From: an uncultured Porphyromonadaceae bacterium
GTDB taxonomy: Bacteria; Bacteroidota; Bacteroidia; Bacteroidales; Muribaculaceae
Assembly: GCA_947178655.1 (NCBI GenBank)
Contig: CAMWZB010000052.1
Span: 1 to 6,776 of the forward strand
Reading direction: 5' to 3'
DNA: 6,776 nt
Shown here in pieces: positions 1 to 5,464 of this stretch. Made by a program: the position numbers and the translations under genes. Position 1 is the first letter of the stretch, and each line of letters begins with the position of its first letter. Below the pieces are notes generated by a model. That model worked only from the letters and a program-made list of their open reading frames with translations. It did not search any database and was not told the origin of the DNA.

Positions 1-1
1 C

Positions 2-769
2 GGCGACAATACTCTTTCGGTGGCTGCCTATACCAATAAGTCGACATGGGCCGTACTCGGTGACACTGAAGTGATTTACTATCAGGGCGAAGACGGTAAT
101 CCGTCAAAGGAAGGCGAGATTGCATCGTTCTCATCGTACGGCACACTTCTTGACGGTCGCACTCTGCCTCACATCGGAGGTCCCGGCGAGGCTGTGGTAT
201 CGTCGTACAGCTCATACTATGTGACCAATCTTAAAAACTCAGGCTCGCAGGAAGCAGGCCTTATGGTGGCAGAAAAGGCCGGCGATTTCCGCACGGATTA
301 CTGGGCGGAAATGTCAGGTACGTCAATGTCGGCGCCTTTCGTGTCGGGTGTGCTCGCCCTCTGGCTTCAGGCTGATCCCACGCTCACCATTGACGATGTC
401 AAGGACGTGCTCAAACGTACGGCCGTGCAGGACAATTTCTACAAGGCTGCTCCCGAACGTTTCGGTATGGGCAAAATCGACGCCATGGCAGGCCTGAAAG
501 AGATTCTTTCGCGCACTTCGGTGGCTGATGTGAAGATTGAGGGTGATTTCCTCATCTCCGACGCCGGTGCCAACACATTCGAAGTATTCGCTCCCGGTGC
601 CAAGCACGTATCGGCTGCGCTCTATTCGCTGGCCGGCGCACAGGTGGCGGCTGTAGAGGCAAACGGTGACTCTGCCAAGGTCGATGGCTCGCAGGCTGCG
701 GCCGGCGTGTACATCCTCCGCGCTACGGCTGACGGTCAGACCAAGTCGCAGAAGGTCGTTATCCGATAA
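2..769 (+). CDS. S8 (subtilisin-type) secreted serine peptidase, C-terminal part, with sorting-type C-terminal domain
   Basis: The reading frame is open from the window edge (first full codon at 2), so the true start lies upstream and 255 codons are visible. The motif GTSMSAPFVSG (from about 317) is the subtilase catalytic-serine block; the Ser codon is at 323-325. Before it, IASFSSYG and a GGPG segment correspond to the conserved strand and PG turn of the fold. The catalytic Asp and His and the oxyanion Asn must lie upstream and cannot be checked. The last ~80 residues, after VADVKIEG, form a small beta-rich module ending in GVYILRATADGQTKSQKVVIR-like sequence. This resembles the type A (Por/type IX) C-terminal sorting domain of Bacteroidetes and suggests export to the surface or medium. 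Substrate is unknown. GTG at 20 is an internal Val codon, not a start. Followed by a clear terminator, so probably the last gene of its transcript. Confidence 0.9.
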   Translation, partial: GDNTLSVAAYTNKSTWAVLGDTEVIYYQGEDGNPSKEGEIASFSSYGTLLDGRTLPHIGGPGEAVVSSYSSYYVTNLKNSGSQEAGLMVAEKAGDFRTDYWAEMSGTSMSAPFVSGVLALWLQADPTLTIDDVKDVLKRTAVQDNFYKAAPERFGMGKIDAMAGLKEILSRTSVADVKIEGDFLISDAGANTFEVFAPGAKHVSAALYSLAGAQVAAVEANGDSAKVDGSQAAAGVYILRATADGQTKSQKVVIR

Positions 770-794
770 GCACATTCTTTTATAACCGCATAAT

Positions 795-840
795 CCGCGG
801 GTCGGCAGACATCGGTCGCCGGCCTGCGGTCTTATTTGTT
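795..840 (+). terminator. Intrinsic terminator of the S8 peptidase gene
   Basis: The left arm CCGCGGGTCGGC (795-806) pairs with GCCGGCCTGCGG (818-829), giving 12 bp with two G-U wobbles. After a bulged A the stem continues with GAC/GTC (808-810 with 815-817) around an ATCG loop. It is followed directly by the T-rich run TCTTATTTGTT (830-840). It begins 26 nt after the stop codon at 769 and separates this transcript from the flavin reductase gene. Confidence 0.85.
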
Positions 841-916
841 ATGTGGTCATCTGCATGTCCTCGAAGGAATTATCTCCGTGGATTGCCGGGTTGAACGCAT
901 GGGGGTGTGAATGTGT

Positions 917-926
917 TATATTTTCG
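917..926 (+). promoter_or_regulatory. Possible promoter -7 element of the flavin reductase gene
   Basis: TATATTTT (917-924), or TATTTTCG (919-926), matches the Bacteroidetes -7 pattern TAnnTTTG at all but one position. The stretch from here to the ATG at 948 is AT-rich, as expected for leaders in this phylum. The nearest TTG (891-893) is about 23-25 nt upstream, longer than the usual ~19-20, so the -33 element is not convincing. A promoter is needed somewhere here because a strong terminator ends at 840. Confidence 0.35.
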
Positions 927-947
927 GAACTTAATAAGAGAATCAAT

Positions 948-1604
948 ATGGATACGACTGTACTCTTCAAGCTCACCTACGGACTCTACGTGGTGGGTGT
1001 CATGGACGGTGAGCGGCCTGTGGGCTGTGTCATCAATACGTGCTTTCAGGTGACAAGCAAGGATCCGGTGCTTGCAGTGTCGCTCAACAAGGATAATTAT
1101 ACAACAGAGGTGCTCCGGCGCAATCCGCGTTTTTCGCTCTCGATAGTGGCCGAGACGACCGAGCCGTTGATAATAAGCACGTTTGGATTTCGGAGCGGAC
1201 GTACTGACGACAAGTACGCCGGATTCGGCTACACGATGGTCGACGGCGCTCCGGCGGTGAACGGAGTATTCGCCGGACGGCTTGTGCTGGATGCGTTCGA
1301 CTTCGTGGACTGCGGCACGCACGATGTGGTGTTGGCGCGTCTGGTCGACACAGTTCAAGGCGATGGAGTGCCGATGACTTACGACTATTATCATCGTGAA
1401 ATCAAGGGCAAGGCACCCAAGAATGCGCCCACCTATGTCGAGGAGGCTCCTGCCGAGACTGCCGGAGAGGCCGGTGAATCAAAGAAGTATCGGTTCGAAT
1501 GTGACATCTGCGGCTACATCGTGGAGTGGGACTCGCCGGAATTGCCCGCCGACTTCGTGTGCCCGCTATGCGGTGTGGATGTGACGCATTTCCATAGGAT
1601 TTAG
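948..1604 (+). CDS. Flavin reductase-like protein with C-terminal rubredoxin-like domain
   Basis: This is a 218-residue protein. Residues 1-~155 look like the FMN-binding flavin reductase fold: the N-terminus LFKLTYGLYVVG, then PVGCVINTCFQVTSKDP, then SLNKDNYTTEVLRRN, as in small flavoproteins that pass electrons from NAD(P)H to FMN. An Ala/Glu-rich linker (~160-178) leads to a metal-site domain with CDICGY (Cys185, Cys188) and CPLCG (Cys205, Cys208), which should bind one Fe as in rubredoxin. Only 16 residues separate the two Cys pairs, shorter than classical rubredoxin. Related fusions such as the Moorella Hrb protein act as electron carriers to flavodiiron oxygen/NO reductases; a similar oxidative-stress role here is inference, since no partner gene is visible. 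ATG at 948 is chosen because family homology begins exactly there and the leader is AT-rich; an in-frame GTG at 843 would add 35 unrelated residues. Confidence 0.88.
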   Translation: MDTTVLFKLTYGLYVVGVMDGERPVGCVINTCFQVTSKDPVLAVSLNKDNYTTEVLRRNPRFSLSIVAETTEPLIISTFGFRSGRTDDKYAGFGYTMVDGAPAVNGVFAGRLVLDAFDFVDCGTHDVVLARLVDTVQGDGVPMTYDYYHREIKGKAPKNAPTYVEEAPAETAGEAGESKKYRFECDICGYIVEWDSPELPADFVCPLCGVDVTHFHRI

Positions 1605-2332
1605 CCCTTCTCAGCCCGATAAAGGTCGGAGACCACCATAGAGGCCAGCGCGAGGCCGAAGGCCGCGGTAGTGTGGGCGAATGTGCCGTTGACACCTGCC
1701 GGACCTTCGGCCCGGTGTTCGAGGCGTTCGGGACTCCAAACGCATTTGAAGCGCGGAAGGCGCTTGAGTCCGCTGCGGCGGAAGGTAGTGCGGAGGGCTC
1801 GCGCCAGGGGACAGCCTTCAGCTTTCTCGAACCATCCCGTGGTGATACGGGTGGGGTCGAGTTTGCGTGCCGCGCCCATCGATGAGTAGAAGGCGCGCAC
1901 GGGTGCTGTTGCACGGTCGGTGCAGCGGAGAATCAGGTGTGCCTTGTCGCGGAGGGAGTCGATGGCGTCGATGACGTAGTCATACGATTCGATGCCGAAC
2001 TCTGCGGCGGTCTCGGGGGTATACCGGCACTGCATGGTGCGGAGGTCGAGGTCGGGATTGATATCGCGCAGACGGAGTGCCACTGCTTCGACTTTCGGCA
2101 TGCCTATGGTCGAGCGCAGAGCCGGCATCTGACGGTTGACGTTGGAAGGCGCCACCGTGTCGGAATCGACTATGGTGATGTGTCCGATGCCGGTTCGGAC
2201 GAGTGCTTCCACGCACCAGGAGCCTACGCCTCCGGTGCCGAAGACTATGACACGGGTGCCGGCCATGGCTGTCATCATGGCGTCGCCGGCAAGCATGGCC
2301 GTGCGGCCGAAATATTCGTCATCGGTATGCAT
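1601..2332 (-). CDS. tcdA: tRNA threonylcarbamoyladenosine dehydratase (TcdA/CsdL, ThiF/MoeB/E1-like family)
   Basis: This is a 243-residue E1-like ATP-binding enzyme. The N-terminus YFGRTAMLAG and the Rossmann nucleotide loop GTGGVGSW (residues 32-39) are typical, followed by the acidic strand end VDSDTV, NVNRQ (64-68) and YVIDAIDSLRDK (119-130). These fit the TcdA branch rather than ThiF or MoeB. Known members use ATP to dehydrate t6A at position 37 of ANN-decoding tRNAs to its cyclic form ct6A, which aids decoding. It acts in the cytoplasm. It is the last gene of the pdxJ-exbB-exbD-tonB operon, starting 3 nt after the tonB stop, so it is probably co-transcribed and translationally coupled. 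Its stop codon overlaps the stop region of the convergent flavin reductase gene by 4 nt. It is slightly shorter than the ~268-residue E. coli protein but looks intact. Confidence 0.92.
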   Translation of the reverse strand: MHTDDEYFGRTAMLAGDAMMTAMAGTRVIVFGTGGVGSWCVEALVRTGIGHITIVDSDTVAPSNVNRQMPALRSTIGMPKVEAVALRLRDINPDLDLRTMQCRYTPETAAEFGIESYDYVIDAIDSLRDKAHLILRCTDRATAPVRAFYSSMGAARKLDPTRITTGWFEKAEGCPLARALRTTFRRSGLKRLPRFKCVWSPERLEHRAEGPAGVNGTFAHTTAAFGLALASMVVSDLYRAEKG

Positions 2333-2335
2333 GGT

Positions 2336-3136
2336 TCAGCGGAATGTGTATGTGATTCGGGCCGTGGCAGTTTCGGGAGCGTTGTCATCGTTGCGCGTGA
2401 AGGTGTGGCGGCGCACTTCGTCCATGCATTTCTTCACCAGAGCGGCGTTGGCCGAAGCCGGGGCTTTGCCGCCGGTCTGTACCACGGATGTCACCCGGCC
2501 CTGACGGTTCACCGTGGCCTGAAGAATGATGCTGCCCGTCTGTCGGGATGCTACTTTGTCGTATCGGGGCATGACCCAGCCGCCACCTACGGTGCCTTGT
2601 CCTGTTCCTGCGGCATCTGATGGCTGTCCGTCAGGCTGTCCGGAGTCACCGGGAGTGTCGCCTTTGGCGTCGGTATTGTCTGTGGGGTTGTCTTCGGCTG
2701 CCTTGAAGGCGTCAGAAATGCCTTTGCGCGCTTTGCGGCGCGCTTCCTCGATACGCTGTTGTTCGCGGTCGGGGCCTGTCTTGGCAGGAACGTCCTTCTT
2801 TGGGCGCGTCACTTCTGATGGACGTTCGGTGGTGACATCGACCGGTGCAGGAGCCTGCTCTCCGGCGTCGGTGAGGTCGGGACCTCCCGCAGGAGCCGGA
2901 TGCGACTCACGGTGCACTTCCTCAGGCGCGTAGGCCGGAGCGGGGTTGCGGTGTATGGGTGCCGGGTCGAAGAGCTCGACGAATTCCTCGTCGATGTCGA
3001 CAAGTTCTGTGGTTTCCGGCGGCTCGGGAGGCCATTGCGAGGCACTTATGCTCAGACGGCACCATATCAGCAGGAGCACTATGGCTACGGCCGATAGAGC
3101 CGTGACGATGGCCGATGTGGTGCGCGGATTCATCAT
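2336..3136 (-). CDS. tonB: TonB-family energy transducer
   Basis: This is a 266-residue inner-membrane protein spanning the periplasm. One N-terminal membrane helix (about residues 8-30, SAIVTALSAVAIVLLLIW) is followed by an acidic and proline-containing segment (VDIDEEFVELFDPAP, ~46-60). A charged helix (REQQRIEEARRKARKGISDAF, ~124-144) and a flexible Asp/Gly/Gln-rich stretch (~150-187) come next. The C-terminal domain (~188-266) carries the TonB pattern TGSIILQATVNRQGRVTSV and ends in ATARITYTFR. It should carry force from ExbB/ExbD to TonB-dependent outer-membrane receptors. The charged helix plus glycine-rich linker resembles the Bacteroides TonB architecture rather than the classic Pro-Lys linker of E. 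coli. The start overlaps the exbD stop by 4 nt (ATGA, 3133-3136); a second ATG directly follows. Which receptors it serves cannot be told from here. Confidence 0.9.
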   Translation of the reverse strand: MMNPRTTSAIVTALSAVAIVLLLIWCRLSISASQWPPEPPETTELVDIDEEFVELFDPAPIHRNPAPAYAPEEVHRESHPAPAGGPDLTDAGEQAPAPVDVTTERPSEVTRPKKDVPAKTGPDREQQRIEEARRKARKGISDAFKAAEDNPTDNTDAKGDTPGDSGQPDGQPSDAAGTGQGTVGGGWVMPRYDKVASRQTGSIILQATVNRQGRVTSVVQTGGKAPASANAALVKKCMDEVRRHTFTRNDDNAPETATARITYTFR

Positions 3137-3597
3137 TGCTGCGTAGTGGGGTTGTTATTGTCGGGCGTCTGTTCCGGCCGGGCTGGACCTGAGGGTCTGG
3201 TGGCGAGCACCATCTTTATGCCTGCCTCAGCGCCCGTATTGAGCACTTCTACCACCTTGCCGTAAGGAACGGCGGCGTCAGCGTATACGGCCACGGCTCC
3301 GAGCGAGTCGGCCGGGGCAAGAGTCCCGATGAATATGGCGAGCGAATCCTGAGCCACGGCTACGGGAGCGTCGGCGTCCTGCGGCGCGACGAAATAGGCG
3401 CCGTCAGCGTCGATGAACACGCGGACCGAGGGCTTGAGCGCAGTCTGCTGCGTGCTCTGAGGCAGGTCGATTTCCAGTGCCGTGGGGAACACGAACGATG
3501 AAGTGACCATGAAGAACACGAGCAGGAGGAAGACGACGTCTGTCATCGACGCCATCGAGAAGGTGGCGAGCATGTCCTGCTGTCGTTTCAGTGCCAT
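3133..3597 (-). CDS. exbD: ExbD/TolR-family proton-channel subunit
   Basis: This is a 154-residue protein with the ExbD layout. A short cytoplasmic N-terminus leads into a single membrane helix, MTDVVFLLLVFFMVTSSF (18-35), containing the conserved membrane Asp (Asp20, equivalent to the proton-carrying Asp of E. coli ExbD). The following LEIDLPQS segment is typical of the family. The periplasmic domain follows (~55-132, VRVFIDADGAYFV and the GAVAVYADAAVPYGKVVEVLNTGAEAGIKMV region). The C-terminal tail (~133-154) is Pro/Gln/Asn-rich and probably disordered. It forms the peptidoglycan-facing part of the Ton motor with ExbB. Its ATG shares one nucleotide with the exbB stop (3597), and its stop overlaps the tonB start. 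TolR is the alternative, but a TonB-type gene directly downstream favours ExbD. Confidence 0.92.
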   Translation of the reverse strand: MALKRQQDMLATFSMASMTDVVFLLLVFFMVTSSFVFPTALEIDLPQSTQQTALKPSVRVFIDADGAYFVAPQDADAPVAVAQDSLAIFIGTLAPADSLGAVAVYADAAVPYGKVVEVLNTGAEAGIKMVLATRPSGPARPEQTPDNNNPTTQQ

Positions 3598-4256
3598 TAT
3601 GCTGCGGGTTCGTTAAGAAGGTCCATGAAGTCCATCGTGCGGGCTTCGAGACGGTTCATTATTTTGTTGATACGGGCAACCAGATAGTTGTAGGCGAAGA
3701 GTGCGATGATGCCTACGATGAGGCCGGCCACTGTGGTGACCAGTGCGGCGTATATGCCCGAAGCGAAGGAGTCGATTGTGGCGGAAGAGCCTGCCTGGGC
3801 GATGGCGTAGAAAGCCTGCACCATGCCTATGACCGTGCCGAGGAAGCCTATCATGGGCGCTCCTGCGGCTGTCGTGGCGAGCCAGGGCAGACCGCGGCTG
3901 AGTGATGCCACCTCAAGGTTGCCGGTGTTCTCGATGGCAACGAGGACGTCGTTCATAGGGCGTCCTATGCGCGAGATGCCTTTGGCGATGAGCCGGGCGT
4001 AGGGTGTCGGAGTGGCGGCGCAGAGGTTGAGGGCGCTTTCGGTCTCGCCTTCGTGGAGGTATCCGCGGATGCGGTTCATGAAGTTCTCGTCCTCCTCACC
4101 GGCACGGTTGATGACGATGAGACGCTCTACGAACACGTAGATGCTTAGCAGCAGGAGCAGAGCCATCGGAATCATGGTCCATCCGCCTTCGAGGCAGAGG
4201 TCCCAGAGACTGAGCGAAGGGATTGTAATCTCGTTCATAGCCGTTAACGCAGACAT
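3597..4256 (-). CDS. exbB: ExbB/TolQ/MotA-family proton-channel protein
   Basis: This is a 219-residue polytopic protein with three predicted membrane helices at about residues 26-46, 124-150 and 166-192. The second carries [14 protein letters not shown] (132-145) and the third [13 protein letters not shown] (171-183), the signature of the family; Thr residues there line the proton path around the ExbD helix. The cytoplasmic loop (~50-120) includes [16 protein letters not shown] and [13 protein letters not shown]. The C-terminus [10 protein letters not shown] matches Bacteroidetes ExbB proteins as I recall them. Function: proton-motive-force conversion for TonB-dependent uptake. The start is ambiguous. 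ATG at 4256 overlaps the end of pdxJ by 13 nt, while a second in-frame ATG at 4238 would begin 5 nt after the pdxJ stop and give a 213-residue protein. Both imply coupling to pdxJ. Confidence 0.93.
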   Translation of the reverse strand: MSALTAMNEITIPSLSLWDLCLEGGWTMIPMALLLLLSIYVFVERLIVINRAGEEDENFMNRIRGYLHEGETESALNLCAATPTPYARLIAKGISRIGRPMNDVLVAIENTGNLEVASLSRGLPWLATTAAGAPMIGFLGTVIGMVQAFYAIAQAGSSATIDSFASGIYAALVTTVAGLIVGIIALFAYNYLVARINKIMNRLEARTMDFMDLLNEPAA

Positions 4257-4957
4257 TGTTTGTAGCGACGCACCGTCTCCTCGAGTCCGAGATACAGAGC
4301 GTCGCAGATCAGGGCGTGTCCGATGGACACTTCGCTAAGGAATGGTATGGCCTTGTGGAAGAAGGCGAGGTTGTCGAGGTTAAGGTCGTGTCCGGCATTG
4401 ACGCCCAGCCCGAGACGTCTGGCGGCGTTGGCTGCCTCGGCAAACGGCGCCACAGCATCCTGAGGAGATGCCTCGTAGCTGTCGGCGTAAGGCTTGGTGT
4501 ACAACTCAATCCGGTCGGTGCCGGTGGCGGCTGCCGCGCGGATGACGTCGACATCGGCGTTGACGAAGATGGAGGTGCGGATGCCGGCTTCCTTGAATCG
4601 CTCGACGAGAGCGGAGAGGAACTCAGCGTTAGAAGCCACGTCCCAGCCGGATGACGAAGTGATGGCGTCAGGAGCGTCGGGCACGAGAGTCACCTGTGTG
4701 GGGCGCACCTGAAGGACGAGTTTGACGAAGTCTTCGGTGGGATGTCCCTCGATATTGAACTCGCTGCGGAGGAGAGGCTTGAGCCGGTACACGTCGTTGC
4801 GTCTGATGTGTCGCTCGTCGGGGCGTGGATGGACAGTGATGCCGTCGGCTCCGAACCGCTCGATGTCAAGCGCGACGGCCTCGACGTCAGGACGGTTTTC
4901 GCCACGCGCATTGCGGAGTGTGGCTATTTTATTTATATTAACGCTTAGGTTTGTCAT
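4244..4957 (-). CDS. pdxJ: Pyridoxine 5'-phosphate synthase
   Basis: This is a 237-residue TIM-barrel enzyme that condenses 1-deoxy-D-xylulose 5-phosphate with 3-amino-2-oxopropyl phosphate to pyridoxine 5'-phosphate, in the DXP-dependent vitamin B6 pathway of the cytoplasm. Visible family motifs are [16 protein letters not shown] (4-19), [16 protein letters not shown] (36-51) with the active-site His43 and Arg residues, EFNIEG with Glu70, VTLVPD (89-94), [10 protein letters not shown] (149-158), GVNAGHDLN with His190, and SIGHALI with His214. Length matches the family. ATG at 4957 is chosen because homology starts at MTNLSVNIN; the frame stays open to 5107 but that extension resembles nothing and would cross the promoter region. 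It is the first gene of the leftward operon, with its end overlapping exbB. Placing PdxJ ahead of the Ton motor looks like a Bacteroidales gene order, from memory. Confidence 0.95.
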   Translation of the reverse strand: MTNLSVNINKIATLRNARGENRPDVEAVALDIERFGADGITVHPRPDERHIRRNDVYRLKPLLRSEFNIEGHPTEDFVKLVLQVRPTQVTLVPDAPDAITSSSGWDVASNAEFLSALVERFKEAGIRTSIFVNADVDVIRAAAATGTDRIELYTKPYADSYEASPQDAVAPFAEAANAARRLGLGVNAGHDLNLDNLAFFHKAIPFLSEVSIGHALICDALYLGLEETVRRYKQCLR

Positions 4958-4963
4958 CAGATG

Positions 4964-4994
4964 GTTGAAATCCTCAGATTTATTTGTAAATTTG
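4964..4994 (+). promoter_or_regulatory. Predicted promoter of the ACT-like protein-nadK operon
   Basis: GTTG (4964-4967) is followed after 19 nt by TAAATTTG (4987-4994), a perfect match to the Bacteroidetes -7 pattern TAnnTTTG. The spacing is what this phylum's primary sigma factor uses. Transcription would start near 5000, leaving a leader of about 77 nt before the TTG start at 5078. The site lies just upstream of the pdxJ start codon, inside the predicted pdxJ leader. Confidence 0.6.
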
Positions 4995-5009
4995 TACTTG
5001 CATTTCATG

Positions 5010-5029
5010 CGCGTGCCCTGTGGCACGTG
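5010..5029. repeat. 8-bp inverted repeat in the shared 5' leader region
   Basis: CGCGTGCC (5010-5017) and GGCACGTG (5022-5029) form eight pairs, one of them G-U, around the loop CTGT. The core is a perfect GTGCC/GGCAC repeat. It lies between the two predicted facing promoters and would be present in both leaders. It could be an operator or an RNA hairpin. The short TTTT (5031-5034) just right of it makes a weak rightward attenuator conceivable, but the U run is too short to call a terminator. Confidence 0.5.
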
Positions 5030-5041
5030 GTTTTGATAGTG

Positions 5042-5072
5042 CAAAAGTACTGAGAAATTATAAAACGACGAA
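5042..5072 (-). promoter_or_regulatory. Predicted promoter of the pdxJ-exbB-exbD-tonB-tcdA operon
   Basis: On the minus strand TACTTTTG (5049-5042) matches the Bacteroidetes -7 pattern TAnnTTTG perfectly. With 19 nt spacing the -33 site is TTCG (5072-5069), a partial match to TTTG. Transcription would start near 5036, giving a leader of about 80 nt before the pdxJ ATG at 4957. The element almost abuts the TTG start of the divergent gene at 5078. Confidence 0.5.
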
Positions 5073-5077
5073 AGATT

Positions 5078-5464
5078 TTGCCCGCAAATAACAACAAGTT
5101 TCCGCAAAACGAGTACTTCTACCCTCCCGTGGCAGAGAGCTCGAGACTTCTGATAGGGTGCAGTCGGGAGGATTACTCGGCATCACGTATAGCCCGTGCG
5201 GTCGAGGACTGCGACGCACACCTGCTGAATCTCAACATCACCGCCCGTCCCGACAAGGCCGACGGCGAGGACGGGGAGACTTTCGGTGTGCCCTTCCAGT
5301 ATCTGGTGGATATACGAGTGAGCCACCGCAACGCTTCGGGCGTCAAGCGGTCGCTTGAGCGGTACGGATACGATGTCCTCGACATACTCTCGGCCGAACA
5401 CAGCGAGGACAGCGAGATGATGCGCAAACGAATCGACGAACTTTTCAGATACCTCGAGATATGA
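5078..5464 (+). CDS. Small ACT-like domain protein, similar to the C-terminal part of nadK-linked CBS-domain proteins
   Basis: This is a 128-residue cytoplasmic protein. Residues ~22-105 follow an ACT-like alternation: strand RLLIGC, helix [16 protein letters not shown] (32-47), strand LLNLNI, a loop rich in Asp/Glu/Gly (~57-70), strand QYLVDIRV (74-81), helix [13 protein letters not shown], strand YDVLDIL. A terminal helix [13 protein letters not shown] ends it. From memory, this matches the end of a ~220-residue CBS-domain protein encoded beside nadK in Bacteroides (DYTLTDIARIVE...AHVLNL and ...MDELLHYI), but no CBS domains are present. A regulatory or ligand-sensing role linked to NAD kinase is inference. 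No ATG is available: the frame stops at 5051, and the first usual start is TTG at 5078, preceded by an A-rich leader. GTG at 5129 is the alternative and would leave the whole ACT-like part. Its stop overlaps nadK by 4 nt (ATGA). Confidence 0.75.
   Translation: MPANNNKFPQNEYFYPPVAESSRLLIGCSREDYSASRIARAVEDCDAHLLNLNITARPDKADGEDGETFGVPFQYLVDIRVSHRNASGVKRSLERYGYDVLDILSAEHSEDSEMMRKRIDELFRYLEI

Noticed and set aside
323..775. 150-codon open frame on the - strand opposite the S8 peptidase
   Set aside because: It lies over the catalytic Ser motif and the C-terminal domain of the peptidase, and its translation has no recognisable domain.
843..947. In-frame N-terminal extension of the flavin reductase from GTG 843 (or ATG 855)
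   Set aside because: The extra 35 residues show no family resemblance, homology begins at MDTTVLFKLTYG, and the AT-rich leader and -7-like element would fall inside the coding region.
870..1394. 174-codon open frame on the - strand opposite the flavin reductase
   Set aside because: It is antisense to a clearly identified gene, with a His/Arg-rich translation and no motif.
1937..2620. 227-codon open frame on the + strand opposite tcdA and tonB
   Set aside because: It spans two well-identified genes on the other strand, has a low-complexity Gly/His/Val/Cys-rich translation without recognisable domains, and is expected from GC-rich third positions.
2640..2700. Repetitive-looking Asp/Gly/Gln-rich stretch in tonB as a possible DNA repeat
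   Set aside because: No exact tandem unit is present; it encodes the flexible linker usual for TonB proteins of this phylum.
5010..5034. Hairpin plus TTTT as an intrinsic terminator
   Set aside because: The U run is only four bases and the hairpin would sit at the very start of the rightward transcript. An operator or leader structure is more plausible.
4958..5107. N-terminal extension of pdxJ by 50 residues on the minus strand
   Set aside because: PdxJ homology begins at MTNLSVNIN. The extension would cover both predicted promoters and overlap the divergent gene.
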